In this document: one piece after another, positions 26,440 to 35,649 of the stretch
Layout: the number at the start of each line of letters is the position of its first letter
Numbering within the stretch: the stretch's first letter is position 1
Source: Hyphomicrobiales bacterium
GTDB taxonomy: Bacteria > Pseudomonadota > Alphaproteobacteria > Rhizobiales > Rhizobiaceae
Direction of reading: 5' to 3'
Length of the DNA stretch: 64,000 bases
Assembly (NCBI GenBank): GCA_900469625.1
Contig: UBXV01000006.1
Span: forward strand, 1-64,000
Made by a program: the position numbers and the translations under genes
The notes under the pieces: generated by a model
The model's input: the letters and a program-made list of their open reading frames with translations, nothing else
What the model was told of the DNA's origin: nothing
Databases searched by the model: none

Positions 26440-28002
26440 CTATTCGAGGAAGGTTGCCGGGTTCACGGCGCTTGCGTTCTTGCGCACTTCGAAGTGAACC
26501 TGAGGCTGGCTGGCACGACCGGTCATGCCTGATGCTGCGAGCGTCTGGCCGCGCTGTACCTTCTGGCCGCGCTGCACCTTCAGTTCGGAAGCATTGCCGT
26601 AGACGGTCACCGTGCCGTCGTCGTGGCGGATGAGGACGGCGTTGCCAAGTTCCTTCAGGCTGCTACCGGAATAGATGACCACACCATTTTCGGCTGCCTT
26701 GATCGGCGTACCCTCGGGAACGGAGATGTTGATGCCGTCGTTGCGATTGCCATCGACGTTGGCGCCGTAGCCGGCAACAACCGCACCGCGCACCGGCCAG
26801 CGATACTTGCTGATGCCCGTGGACTTCGGCGATTCCTCGTCGACATCCGCCGTCTTGCTGGCGACTTCCGACACACTCTGCTTGGCCACGGGGGGCTGGT
26901 ATTCGGCAGGCTTGCTCTTGTCGAGCGAGGCGACCTGACCTTCGGCCTTCTTGCTCGGAACTGACGCGGTCTTGACCTGGTCGGTCGCAGCAGCACCGGC
27001 ACGCGGCAGCTTCAAAGTCTGTCCAACGCGGATCGATTCAGCCGTCAGGCCATTGGCCTGCTTGAGCGCATCGACCGAAACGCCGGTCGCCTTGGCAATG
27101 CGGTTGAGGCTATCGCCCGGCTTGACGGTGTAGGAGCCGGCAGAGCCGCCCTCACCCGTCGCGGCAGTCTTGCCAGCAGCCACATCGGACTTGTTTTCGC
27201 TCTTGTCGCGCGACTGAGCCTGTCCAGGCAGGATCGCGACATCGCGCTGATCGGCAGGCAGCGGCGAAGGCTGGCGCTTGCCGCCATCAAGGTCGGTAAT
27301 CGTGTTGGTGGCCGCGGCCCTTGCCGCGCTGCTTGCAACGCCGAAGGTCGGAATGACGAGACGCTGGCCGGGCTCCACCTGTCCTGCGGTCTTCAACCCG
27401 TTGGCCTTCAGGATCTCCTTTTCAGGCACCCCGAAACGCTTCGACAGGACGGAAACGCTGTCACCCTGGCGAACCATGATCGACGGCGCGTTCTGGGTCG
27501 TCCAACCGCTCTTGCTCGCGACTTCCCCGCTGGCTGCAGCAGCAGGCAAGGCCTGCCGGCTTGCAGAAGATGCCTGCTCGACCTGGCGCGCGGCAGGGAA
27601 CGGCTGCGGGTCGGTCCGGCGGGCAGCGGCCGTCGTCGGATCGGCGAGCGTCGAGCGCTGAACGTTCATCGGCGTCGAGGCAGCACGTGCGCTCGACATC
27701 GGCGTCGATGCCGTATTGACCGGATCATAGGCGCCGTTTGCCGAAGGATAGGGCTGACCGAGCGCCGAGTTGCGCGCGTCGGCTGGCGCGACGACAGCCA
27801 TCTGGCCGTTGTCGACATCGCCGCGCGGCACCGGGGTCGTGTTTCGCTGGATGGAGTTGGTGGTCAGCGTGTCCGACCTTGAGAACAAGCCGTCGAAACG
27901 GCTGGCGTCGGAGCTGCAGCCTGTGGCAACACCTGCCAAAAGGACTGCTGCACATAGGCGGATCGTGGACTTTCCAACCTTGGGAGATACAAACTGACGC
28001 AT
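26440..28002 (-). CDS. nlpD: NlpD-like LysM/LytM lipoprotein with degenerate active site
   Basis: A 520-aa envelope lipoprotein (lipobox ATGC after a hydrophobic N-terminus). Two LysM peptidoglycan-binding modules lie near residues 174-218 and 290-335, and a C-terminal LytM/M23 domain near 404-518. The zinc ligands are largely lost: the HxGxD motif reads NDGIN and the HxH motif reads QVHFE. It is thus probably an amidase activator like E. coli NlpD, not a hydrolase. The neighbourhood surE-pcm-(x)-nlpD mirrors the classic surE-pcm-nlpD cluster. A CtrA-like site lies 56-70 nt upstream of the start. Confidence 0.9.
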   Translation of the reverse strand: MRQFVSPKVGKSTIRLCAAVLLAGVATGCSSDASRFDGLFSRSDTLTTNSIQRNTTPVPRGDVDNGQMAVVAPADARNSALGQPYPSANGAYDPVNTASTPMSSARAASTPMNVQRSTLADPTTAAARRTDPQPFPAARQVEQASSASRQALPAAAASGEVASKSGWTTQNAPSIMVRQGDSVSVLSKRFGVPEKEILKANGLKTAGQVEPGQRLVIPTFGVASSAARAAATNTITDLDGGKRQPSPLPADQRDVAILPGQAQSRDKSENKSDVAAGKTAATGEGGSAGSYTVKPGDSLNRIAKATGVSVDALKQANGLTAESIRVGQTLKLPRAGAAATDQVKTASVPSKKAEGQVASLDKSKPAEYQPPVAKQSVSEVASKTADVDEESPKSTGISKYRWPVRGAVVAGYGANVDGNRNDGINISVPEGTPIKAAENGVVIYSGSSLKELGNAVLIRHDDGTVTVYGNASELKVQRGQKVQRGQTLAASGMTGRASQPQVHFEVRKNASAVNPATFLE

Positions 28003-28057
28003 GACGCTTACCCACTCCGAACGCTACTCGATGTGGGATGATTAAAGCGTATTAGAG

Positions 28058-28072
28058 TTACCGCACGGTTAA
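28058..28072. promoter_or_regulatory. CtrA-like site before nlpD
   Basis: TTAC-N7-TTAA differs from the CtrA consensus at one base. It lies close to the likely nlpD promoter. A GGTTAG/CTAACC inverted repeat is nearby at about 28089-28114. Only suggestive. Confidence 0.3.
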
Positions 28073-28153
28073 GGTCGGCACCATCAAAGGGTTAGTTTGA
28101 CAGAATGCTAACCATAGGGCGGCGCGAAAGCGCGCCAACCGGCGCATTGGCTT

Positions 28154-28798
28154 CTAAAACAGTTCGGAATAAAGGCGTTCGATTTCCGAGACGCCGCGCC
28201 GCTCGGTCGGCTCTTCCTCATAGCTGATGCTCGTCACGTCCCAGGCAAATATCTGACGTCCCAGCGGCGAGACAGGTGCTTCGGACTGTGCGGTCTTGTC
28301 CTCTTCAAGCAACACGCTGACCAGCGTCTGGAAGGTCGCCTCGCTGTCGAGACCGCTTGCGTGATCGTATTCGAGGGAGCGCAGCCCGGCGACGGCAGCC
28401 TCTCTTGTCCCGAAATAGCGCAGGCTGTTCTGGTCCTCCGACCGAAGGCCGTCATAATAATCGATGAAGCCCTTATAGTATCCGCTGTGGTCGCCGGTCT
28501 CGAGGAACTTGCCGAAGGCCTGGTACTCCCTGAGTGCCAACTGAGGCGACAAGCGATTGTTCCACTCGTCCCGCGTCAAAGCAGGCTGCCCATCGGAGGA
28601 TTTTCTGTTTTGGCCGAGATAGAGCAGCGCATCGGCGGAAAGCGAGATGCGCGGCGTCGGATCGAAAAAGGTCGCTTGCATCGCCTGGGCAGCACTCTCG
28701 TCCTTGCCGCCTGCGCCGGATTGTCCCGCCGCACGACCGGCAAGGTTGCCCAGCCCATCGCCCGATGTCGCGGTCACTACCCTGTTTGCGATCTGCAT
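28154..28798 (-). CDS. Conserved protein of unknown function
   Basis: A 214-aa acidic soluble protein with no signal peptide or membrane segment. The first 45 residues are Gly/Ala-rich and probably disordered; the rest is helical with several aromatic residues (YLGQNRKSSDG, GYYKGFIDYYDGL). I recognise no domain. The start ATG 28798 has GGAG 7 nt upstream. It sits between pcm and the nlpD-like gene on the same strand. A short GC hairpin (GGCGCG/CGCGCC, about 28113-28130) follows its stop. Confidence 0.65.
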   Translation of the reverse strand: MQIANRVVTATSGDGLGNLAGRAAGQSGAGGKDESAAQAMQATFFDPTPRISLSADALLYLGQNRKSSDGQPALTRDEWNNRLSPQLALREYQAFGKFLETGDHSGYYKGFIDYYDGLRSEDQNSLRYFGTREAAVAGLRSLEYDHASGLDSEATFQTLVSVLLEEDKTAQSEAPVSPLGRQIFAWDVTSISYEEEPTERRGVSEIERLYSELF

Positions 28799-28946
28799 AT
28801 GCCGTCTCCGTCAACAACACGAACAGACAACCTTTCCGAACCGCGTGGATATTCAGCGACTCGCAAGGCCAAGCCTTTCGTGCAGCCACAGGCCTATGGC
28901 GTGAAGCTTGCGCGAAACTGGAGAAATTAGGAACTCGTTAACCATT

Positions 28947-29034
28947 GGCCACTCGCGGAGGCATTCCGAGGAACGCTGTCGCACGGGTGCAACGGGACGA
29001 CGCCCTCTTGAGGGCAAAGCCCTTGCGAGTGGCC
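28947..29034. repeat. 88-nt cruciform-like structured element
   Basis: A 10-bp perfect closing stem (GGCCACTCGC at 28947-28956, GCGAGTGGCC at 29025-29034) encloses three small hairpins: TTCC-GA-GGAA (28964-28973), GCAC-GG-GTGC (28981-28990) and GCCCTC-TT-GAGGGC (29002-29015). A further hairpin CCGAGA-AA-TCTCGG (29039-29052) follows and abuts the pcm stop. Size and layout resemble palindromic intergenic mosaic elements of rhizobia (RIME type). It could also be a structured RNA. No second copy is visible in the window. Confidence 0.6.
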
Positions 29035-29053
29035 CCGTCCGAGAAATCTCGGC

Positions 29054-29707
29054 CTAAAGGTAAGACGCCAGTTGCGGAACGATCGGAAGGTAAGGCGCGT
29101 CGAACAGATCTTCGCGGTCGAAGCGGCTGCCCGTGCGGCTGACACGAACGACGCGACAATGGGTTTCGCTCATCATGATCGGAACGACCAACGTGCCGCC
29201 CGAAACCAGATGATCTGAGAACATGCGCGGCAAGCTGTTGAAGGCGGCCGTTATCAGGATGCGGTCGAAGGTACCCTCGCCTGGCACACCGGCACTGCCG
29301 TCGGCATGGCGGACGATGACGTTGCGCACGCCGGATTTTTCCAGGTTCTTCTGCGCCGTCGAAACGAGCGTCTGATAGCGATCGATCGTCAGGACGCGTT
29401 CGGCGATGCGCCCCATCACCGCGGCGGTAAAGCCGCTGCCCGTGCCGACCTCCAGAATACGCTGACCGGACTTGAGATTGAGGCAATGCAGCAACCGCAC
29501 GACAAAATCATAGCCCTCCATGAACGAGCCGCAATCGAGCGGGATCGTTCGCTGGGAATAGGCCTCTGCCTGGAATTGCGGCGGCGCGAAATGGCCGCGT
29601 TGCGTCTGCTCGACAGCGTTCAGAAGGCTCTGGTTGTTGATGCCTTCGGCACGAAGCCTAAGCACCATTGCCGCAAAGCCTTCCTGTTCCGAAACACGTC
29701 CGCTCAA
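29054..29707 (-). CDS. pcm: Protein-L-isoaspartate O-methyltransferase (surE-linked)
   Basis: It repairs isoaspartyl damage in aged proteins by SAM-dependent methylation. The 217-aa protein has the PCMT substrate region [15 protein letters not shown] and the SAM motif [15 protein letters not shown]. The start is TTG 29707, which overlaps the surE stop (TTGA) and has AGGGG 8 nt upstream, so it is translationally coupled to surE. A second, different pcm lies at 55663-56331. Confidence 0.92.
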   Translation of the reverse strand: MSGRVSEQEGFAAMVLRLRAEGINNQSLLNAVEQTQRGHFAPPQFQAEAYSQRTIPLDCGSFMEGYDFVVRLLHCLNLKSGQRILEVGTGSGFTAAVMGRIAERVLTIDRYQTLVSTAQKNLEKSGVRNVIVRHADGSAGVPGEGTFDRILITAAFNSLPRMFSDHLVSGGTLVVPIMMSETHCRVVRVSRTGSRFDREDLFDAPYLPIVPQLASYL

Positions 29708-30474
29708 TCGACGGCCCCTTCGTTCAAGGCCCGCGCGAGGCGGTCCTGCACGGCGTAATCGGTCAGGTCGAGCTTGAGCGGCGTCACCGAGATGCGGTTT
29801 TCGCGCAGCGCGTGGATATCGGTCCCGGCGCGGAAATCGCCGAAGCGTTCACCGAACCGCAGCCAGAAATAGGGAAACCCGCGACCATCGGAGCGTTCAT
29901 CGATCGTCAGTCCGAAATCGAGCTTGCCTTGCGAAGTCACTTCGGTGCCGGCGACGGCGTCTGCCGAGCACTTCGGGAAGTTGAGGTTGAGCAGCGTCCC
30001 ATCCGGCAGATCGACTGTCAGAAGATTTCGGATCAATGCAGGCGCATGCCGTTCGACGACGTCCCAGGCAACCGCCTCGCCGACGACATGGCTGTAGGCC
30101 TGGCTCAGCGCCATCGAACGGATGCCTTGCAGCGTTCCTTCCATCGCGCCGGCGACGGTGCCAGAATAGGTGACGTCGTCGGCCATGTTCGCGCCGATGT
30201 TGACGCCGGAGAGCACAAGGTCCGGCTTGCGGTCCAGGACCTTTCGCACCGCCATGATAACGCAATCGGTCGGCGTGCCGCGGAGCGCAAAGCGCTTTTC
30301 GGAAATCTGGCGCAGACGCAACGGTTCCGACAGCGTCAGCGAATGGGCAAGCCCGCTCTGATCAGCCTCTGGTGCCACCACCCAGACGTCATCGGAAATC
30401 GTTCTTGCAATCCGCTCGAGGACCGCGAGGCCCTCGGCATGGATGCCATCGTCGTTTGTCAGCAGGATCCGCAT
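29704..30474 (-). CDS. surE: 5'/3'-nucleotidase SurE
   Basis: A metal-dependent nucleoside-monophosphate phosphatase linked to stationary-phase survival. The 256-aa protein begins [10 protein letters not shown] with the Asp8-Asp9 metal pair, then ADQSGLAHS with the metal-binding Ser, and SGVNIGANM with the Asn. The ATG 30474 follows a GGGGAAG site; the longer frame to 30594 lies inside serS. It is 16 bp downstream of serS and overlaps pcm. Confidence 0.96.
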   Translation of the reverse strand: MRILLTNDDGIHAEGLAVLERIARTISDDVWVVAPEADQSGLAHSLTLSEPLRLRQISEKRFALRGTPTDCVIMAVRKVLDRKPDLVLSGVNIGANMADDVTYSGTVAGAMEGTLQGIRSMALSQAYSHVVGEAVAWDVVERHAPALIRNLLTVDLPDGTLLNLNFPKCSADAVAGTEVTSQGKLDFGLTIDERSDGRGFPYFWLRFGERFGDFRAGTDIHALRENRISVTPLKLDLTDYAVQDRLARALNEGAVD

Positions 30475-30490
30475 TGCGACTTCTTCCCCG

Positions 30491-31774
30491 TCAGGCTGCT
30501 TTTTCGATACGCGTCTGGCCGCCCATATAGGGCAGCAAGGCATCCGGCACCGAGATTGAACCGTCGGCGTTGAGGTAGTTCTCGATGACGGCAATCAGCG
30601 CCCGACCGACGGCGACGCCGGAACCGTTCAGCGAATGCACGAACTTGGTACCCTTGTCGTCCTTGTTGCGGTAACGCGCATTCATGCGTCGCGCCTGGAA
30701 ATCGCCGCAGACCGAGCAGGACGAGATTTCGCGATAGGTATCCTGCCCCGGCAGCCAGACCTCGAGGTCGTAGGTCTTGCGGGCGCCGAAGCCCATATCG
30801 CCGGTGCACAGTGTCATCACGCGGTAGTGCAGCCCCAGACGCTTCAGCACTTCTTCGGCACAGGCCGTCATGCGCTCGTGCTCGGCGACGGATGTCTCCG
30901 CATCGGTGATCGAAACCAGTTCGACCTTGTTGAATTGGTGCTGGCGCAGCATGCCGCGCGTGTCGCGCCCCGAGGATCCGGCTTCCGAACGGAAGGACGG
31001 CGTGAGAGCGGTAAAGCGAAGCGGCAGTTTCTCTCCTTCGAGAATCTGCTCGCGCACGATGTTGGTCAGCGGCACTTCGGCCGTCGGGATCAGCCAGCGA
31101 TCATCGGTGGTGCGGAACAGGTCTTCGGCAAATTTCGGAAGCTGTCCTGTGCCGTACATCGCGTCGTCGCGCACCAGGAGCGGCGGCTGGACTTCGATGT
31201 AGCCGTGCTCCTGCGTGTGCAGGTCGAGCATGAACTGGCCAAGCGCACGCTCGAGCCGGGCGAGCTGCCCCTTCAGGATGGTAAACCGCGATCCGGCGAT
31301 GCGAGCAGCGCCTTCGAAATCCATCAGGCCCAGCGCCTCGCCGACTTCGAAATGCTCGCGCGGCTGATGGTTCCAGGTGGGCTTGGCGCCGATGATGCGT
31401 GTCACGACGTTGCCGGATTCGTCCGAACCGACGGGGACGTCGTCGAGCGGTACGTTCGGCAGGCGCGACAGGGCGTCGTTCAGTTGTGCCTCGACCTGCC
31501 GGCTCTCGTCCTCAAGCGCCGGCATCGAATTCTTAAGCTCGGCCACTTCGGCCTTCAGCTTTTCCGCAAGCTCGGTGTTCTTCTGCGCCATCGCCGCGCC
31601 GATATCCTTCGAGGCGGCATTGCGTCGCGACTGCATGTCCTGCAGCGACTGAAGGATCGTTCGGCGACGTTCGTCGATGGCGATCAGCGACGCGGACGAT
31701 GGTTCCGCGCCCCGCTTGGCCAGGGCGGCGTCCAGCACATCGGCATTCTCACGGATCCATTTGATATCAAGCAT
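30491..31774 (-). CDS. serS: Seryl-tRNA synthetase
   Basis: It charges tRNA-Ser (and tRNA-Sec). The 427-aa class II synthetase has the N-terminal coiled-coil arm (about 30-105) that contacts the long variable arm of tRNA-Ser, motif 2 ([17 protein letters not shown]) and motif 3 ([17 protein letters not shown]). Length is typical. It lies 47 bp after tatC and 16 bp before surE, so it belongs to a long minus-strand operon. Confidence 0.97.
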   Translation of the reverse strand: MLDIKWIRENADVLDAALAKRGAEPSSASLIAIDERRRTILQSLQDMQSRRNAASKDIGAAMAQKNTELAEKLKAEVAELKNSMPALEDESRQVEAQLNDALSRLPNVPLDDVPVGSDESGNVVTRIIGAKPTWNHQPREHFEVGEALGLMDFEGAARIAGSRFTILKGQLARLERALGQFMLDLHTQEHGYIEVQPPLLVRDDAMYGTGQLPKFAEDLFRTTDDRWLIPTAEVPLTNIVREQILEGEKLPLRFTALTPSFRSEAGSSGRDTRGMLRQHQFNKVELVSITDAETSVAEHERMTACAEEVLKRLGLHYRVMTLCTGDMGFGARKTYDLEVWLPGQDTYREISSCSVCGDFQARRMNARYRNKDDKGTKFVHSLNGSGVAVGRALIAVIENYLNADGSISVPDALLPYMGGQTRIEKAA

Positions 31775-31821
31775 TGTCGTTCCACGCGTTTGTCAGGTCA
31801 CGGCGCGGAACCGTCGAATGC

Positions 31822-32664
31822 TCAGCCCTGTGCGGGGCCAACCTCTTCGGAAGTTTCTTCGTGCGACTGGGCGGCTTCGCGCTGTTGCGCATCCGCTGCC
31901 CGTCGTCTTTCGACGAGTCGCGCCATATGGATCGAAATTTCGTAGAGAAGGATGGCCGGCAGTGCAAGGCCGATCTGGGATACCGGGTCCGGCGGCGTCA
32001 GCACGGCGGCGACGACGAAGGCGATCACGATCGCATATTTGCGCTTTTCGGCAAGGCCCTGGGCGGTCACGAAGCCTACACGCGCCAGAAGCGTTGTGAT
32101 CACCGGCAGCTGGAACACGAGGCCGAACGCAAAGACCAACGACATGATCAGGCTGAGATATTCGGAAACCTTCGGCAGAAGCTGGATCGCCACGTGGCCC
32201 TCGTCAGCGCCCTGCTCCATCGCCAGGAAGAACCACATGACCATCGGCGTAAAGAAGAAATAGACCAGCGCGCCGCCAAGCAGAAACAGAAGCGGCGAAG
32301 CGATCAGGAACGGCAGGAAGGCCGCGCGCTCGTTCTTGTAGAGGCCGGGAGCAACGAACTTGTAGATCTGCGACGCGATGACAGGAAAGGCGATCACCAA
32401 GGCACCGAACATCGCCACCTTGATCTGGGTGAAGAAGAATTCCTGTGGCGCCGTATAGATCAGCTCGACACTGCGTTGATCCATGCCCGCCCAGGCAACG
32501 GCCCATTTGAACGGCAGGACCAACAGGTTGAACAGACCCTTGGCAAAATAGAAGCAGACGAGAAAGGCGATGAAGAACGCGCCGACGGCCCACATCAGCC
32601 GCTTCCTGAGCTCGATCAGATGCTCGATCAGCGGCTGCGGCCGGTCCTCGATATCGCCGCTCAT
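31822..32664 (-). CDS. tatC: Sec-independent translocase subunit TatC
   Basis: The receptor for twin-arginine signal peptides in the inner membrane. The 280-aa protein has six hydrophobic segments and the family motifs PLIEHLIELRKRL near the N-terminus and APQEFFFTQIKVA after the first periplasmic loop, with the conserved glutamates. A hydrophilic tail of about 35 residues ends it. It overlaps tatB by four bases (ATGA). Confidence 0.97.
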   Translation of the reverse strand: MSGDIEDRPQPLIEHLIELRKRLMWAVGAFFIAFLVCFYFAKGLFNLLVLPFKWAVAWAGMDQRSVELIYTAPQEFFFTQIKVAMFGALVIAFPVIASQIYKFVAPGLYKNERAAFLPFLIASPLLFLLGGALVYFFFTPMVMWFFLAMEQGADEGHVAIQLLPKVSEYLSLIMSLVFAFGLVFQLPVITTLLARVGFVTAQGLAEKRKYAIVIAFVVAAVLTPPDPVSQIGLALPAILLYEISIHMARLVERRRAADAQQREAAQSHEETSEEVGPAQG

Positions 32665-33344
32665 GCGTCACCTTTCTTGCGCGTTGTCGCGCGTGTCTTT
32701 TGGGGCTTTTCGTTCGGTGCTTCGACCGCGGCCTTGGCGGGCTTCTTGACGGCGGGCTTTTTCGCGGCCTTCGCGGGCACTGTTTCCACTGGCGCCACCT
32801 TGGAGGCCGATGCCTTCTTCGGTGCAGGTGCTGCGTCTGCCTTCGCCTTCACTGTGCGCTTCGGCTTTGCTACAGGCTCGGGCGTCCCGGCACGCTGCAT
32901 CTGCCGGCCGGCCGAACCGATCGCGGCCGCAGCGACAGTGTCTGCCGGCTTTGCCTCCGTCGCGGCGGCCACAGGAGCACTCGCAGGGACCGCCGCCACA
33001 GCACTCGGCTCTGGCGAAGCCGCAACGGCGGGCTTATCCGGCGATGCGGCCTTCTGAAGGTCGGATTTGATTTCGTCGCCGATCTGGCGCAGCGGGTTCA
33101 TCGCCTCGCGGAGCGCATTTGCCGGGTTGAGGCTCTGCGCATCGCTGATGGTCTTGCGAACATCCTCGAGGTCTGCCTCACGCAACGCCTCGTCGAATTG
33201 CTGACGGAAGTCCGACGCCATGCCACGCAGCTTCGACGTCATGCGGCCAAAGGCCCGCAACATCGGCGGCAAGTCCTTCGGTCCGACGACGATGATGAGT
33301 ACGATGGCAATGACGACTAGCTCGGTCCAGCCGATATCAAGCAT
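32661..33344 (-). CDS. tatB: Twin-arginine translocase subunit TatB
   Basis: It docks with TatC to bind the RR signal peptide. The 227-aa protein begins MLDIGWTELVVIAIVLIIVVGP (one transmembrane helix with Glu8), then an amphipathic helix DLPPMLRAFGRM. The C-terminal 120 residues are Ala/Pro/Lys-rich and probably disordered, longer than in E. coli TatB. It lies between tatA (74 bp) and tatC (overlap). Confidence 0.95.
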   Translation of the reverse strand: MLDIGWTELVVIAIVLIIVVGPKDLPPMLRAFGRMTSKLRGMASDFRQQFDEALREADLEDVRKTISDAQSLNPANALREAMNPLRQIGDEIKSDLQKAASPDKPAVAASPEPSAVAAVPASAPVAAATEAKPADTVAAAAIGSAGRQMQRAGTPEPVAKPKRTVKAKADAAPAPKKASASKVAPVETVPAKAAKKPAVKKPAKAAVEAPNEKPQKTRATTRKKGDA

Positions 33345-33418
33345 GCGATATGTCCTGCAAACCCGTGATGCGGCCAGCCGGGACGAAATCCCAGCCTGGC
33401 CCTATCGGTGCTCGATCT

Positions 33419-33625
33419 CTAGCGAACTTCGTCAGACTTGTGATCGACAGTCTTGCCGTCCAGCGGCTTGTCGGCCGAAGCGACGTCGTCGTCGTTCATG
33501 CCCTTCTTGAAGCTCTTGATGCCCTTGGCAACGTCGCCCATCAATTCCGGAATCTTGCCGCGACCGAACAACAGCAGCACTACGACCAGAACGATCAGCC
33601 AGTGCCAGATACTAAAGGAACCCAT
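33419..33625 (-). CDS. tatA: Twin-arginine translocase subunit TatA
   Basis: It forms the transport pore-like assembly. The 68-aa protein has one N-terminal helix ([20 protein letters not shown]) with the [23 protein letters not shown] hinge and amphipathic helix, typical for TatA. First gene of tatABC. Confidence 0.95.
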   Translation of the reverse strand: MGSFSIWHWLIVLVVVLLLFGRGKIPELMGDVAKGIKSFKKGMNDDDVASADKPLDGKTVDHKSDEVR

Positions 33626-33719
33626 GCGTATTCTCCCTCTGAGCCTTCCCCGATTTAGGCTCTATTCGCGTGTCAATTTTCAGGCGCTCCACCAGCAGCA
33701 CCTGTTTTCGCCCCAGACC

Positions 33720-34832
33720 CTAAGGTGTTGGAACGTCTTTTTCAAACAGCAATATATCTCGCTCGTTAACGGAAAGCATGACATCACGCAATCCTTGCGG
33801 CAATTGGTCCGCCCGGATGCGCGCGCGCACCGTTGCGTCGCAGCCCGGCACGGCAAGCTCCAGCAGTTCGACGACGCCGATGAAGCGGCGCGAGACGATT
33901 CGCGCCTGTATGTCGCCCTCGTCCTCGCCGACATGGAGGCCAGAAAGCCTGACCGCCACCGAAAGACGCTGCCCGTCGCGATACGCGCCGGCATCCACCC
34001 CGCCCAGCGGCGTATCTACTCGGCCATTGCTAACTCTTGCGTCGAACACGTTGATTTCCGAGAAGAAACCCGCTGCAAAAAGGTCCCGGGGCCGGCGATA
34101 GAGCTCGTCGGCGGTGCCCACCTGAACCAGGCGCCCATCCTTGAGAAGGGCGATACGGTCAGCCATGCGCATCGCCTCCTCGGCATCATGCGTGACGACG
34201 ATCGCCGTCGCACGCGTCTCGCGCAGGATCGCCAGAGTATCGGCCCGGATCGAATCCTTTAGCCTGGAGTCGAGGCCGGAGAAGGGTTCGTCCATCAACA
34301 AAACCGCCGGCCGCGGGGCAAGCGCGCGGGCGAGAGCCACGCGCTGCTGCTCGCCGCCCGAAAGGACATGGGGATAACGATCGGCGTAGTGCGACAGGCC
34401 GACCCGTTCCAACGCCGTATCGGCCTGGATCAACGCTTCCTTCTTGGGAAGAGCTGTCAGACCGAAGCGAACATTGTCGCGAATGGTCATGTGTGGAAAC
34501 AGGGCAAAGTCCTGAAACATCAGTCCGACGCCGCGTTTTTCCGGTGGAAGGAAGACGGACGGTCCGGAAATCTCCTGGCCGTTGAGCAGGAGGCGACCGG
34601 CGCTCTGCATCTCGATGCCGGCGGCGATGCGCAGGAGCGTCGTCTTGCCGGAACCGGAAGGGCCAAGCAGGCAGAGGACTTCGCCGGCCTTCGCCGCCAG
34701 ACTGACGCCCTTGATCGTTTCCTTGGCATGGTAGCTGTGGTGAATATCCTCGAAAGTCAGGCTCGCAGCGAACGATACACCCGCCGTCCGTCGCGTTGCC
34801 ATGACGGGCCCGTCCTGCGGATCTGAAACCAT
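33720..34832 (-). CDS. Orphan ABC transporter ATP-binding protein (Fe3+/spermidine type)
   Basis: A 370-aa ATPase with Walker A GPSGSGKTT, Q-loop GLMFQDFALFPHM, signature LSGGEQQR, Walker B LLMDEPFSGLD and a switch His (VVTHD). The C-terminal part has a TOBE-like domain (about 285-365). The profile resembles FbpC/PotA importers. No permease or binding protein gene adjoins it; it lies between scpB and tatA, breaking a linkage that is tight in many relatives. The ATG 34832 has AGGA about 10 nt upstream. The 88-bp gap to scpB may hold a promoter. The substrate is unknown. Confidence 0.88.
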   Translation of the reverse strand: MVSDPQDGPVMATRRTAGVSFAASLTFEDIHHSYHAKETIKGVSLAAKAGEVLCLLGPSGSGKTTLLRIAAGIEMQSAGRLLLNGQEISGPSVFLPPEKRGVGLMFQDFALFPHMTIRDNVRFGLTALPKKEALIQADTALERVGLSHYADRYPHVLSGGEQQRVALARALAPRPAVLLMDEPFSGLDSRLKDSIRADTLAILRETRATAIVVTHDAEEAMRMADRIALLKDGRLVQVGTADELYRRPRDLFAAGFFSEINVFDARVSNGRVDTPLGGVDAGAYRDGQRLSVAVRLSGLHVGEDEGDIQARIVSRRFIGVVELLELAVPGCDATVRARIRADQLPQGLRDVMLSVNERDILLFEKDVPTP

Positions 34833-34920
34833 GCTGCGTATTCCTTGACACCGGTGGCACCGCGGCGACCAAGCCGCGTGCAGGCTCGACGGAGAAAGCC
34901 GAGATCCCCAATCAGGTTTT

Positions 34921-35649
34921 TTAATCGGCTTCTTCGCCCTTCGGAGTCAAGAGCCCCAGCTCTTCCAGATCGAGTTGGGTGATCGGATCCTCGTTTTCCG
35001 CCAGATCGTCCTCGCCGACGGGAACCGGAATATGCAGGTTGGACGGAACGCGACCCGAGAGAAGCCCTGCCCCCTTCAACTCTTCGATACCGGGCAGATC
35101 GCGCAACTCCTCCAGGCCGAAGTGGTCGAGGAAATCGCGCGTCGTTCCGAACGTGACGGGGCGTCCCGGCGTGCGCCGGCGACCACGGAACCGAACCCAG
35201 CCAGCTTCCATGAGCACGTCGAGCGTGCCTTTCGATGTCTGAACGCCACGTATGTCCTCGATCTCGGCACGCGTGACCGGCTGGTGGTAGGCGATGATCG
35301 CCAGGACCTCGAGTGCGGCGCGCGAGAGCTTGCGAACCTCCTGTTCGTCCGTTTGCACGACGAAGGACAGGTCAGCAGCAGTGCGGAAGGCCCAGTGATC
35401 GGCCACCTGTACCAGATTGACGCCGCGGCTGGCATAAAGTGCCTTCAATCTCGCCATGATGCGCGGGACGTCGGCGTTGCCCGGCAGGCGGCTGGCAATG
35501 TAGGTCTCCGAGACTGGCTGAGCGGAGGCGAAGACCAGCGCTTCGGCAATCCGCTCGGCTTCCTGCTCCATGCGCGGATCGTGCCGTGGGCCGTCGTTGT
35601 CGCCTGCCTCGTCTTCGACGCCCGGCAGATATTTTTGCGGCTCAGCCAC
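34921..35649 (-). CDS. scpB: Segregation and condensation protein ScpB
   Basis: A kleisin-interacting winged-helix protein of the SMC-ScpAB condensin. The 242-aa product shows EALVFASAQPVSE, LSRAALEVLAIIAYHQPVTRAEIE and the second winged helix with GRPVTFGTT. Acidic tails are found at both ends. The start is GTG 35649, set by GGAGG 7 nt upstream; it overlaps scpA by eight bases. Confidence 0.95.
   Translation of the reverse strand: MAEPQKYLPGVEDEAGDNDGPRHDPRMEQEAERIAEALVFASAQPVSETYIASRLPGNADVPRIMARLKALYASRGVNLVQVADHWAFRTAADLSFVVQTDEQEVRKLSRAALEVLAIIAYHQPVTRAEIEDIRGVQTSKGTLDVLMEAGWVRFRGRRRTPGRPVTFGTTRDFLDHFGLEELRDLPGIEELKGAGLLSGRVPSNLHIPVPVGEDDLAENEDPITQLDLEELGLLTPKGEEAD

Noticed and set aside
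28947-29034. The structured element as SRP (4.5S) RNA or 6S RNA
   Set aside because: The conserved GGTCAGG and GGAAGGAAGCA blocks of SRP RNA are missing, and the element is too short for 6S RNA.
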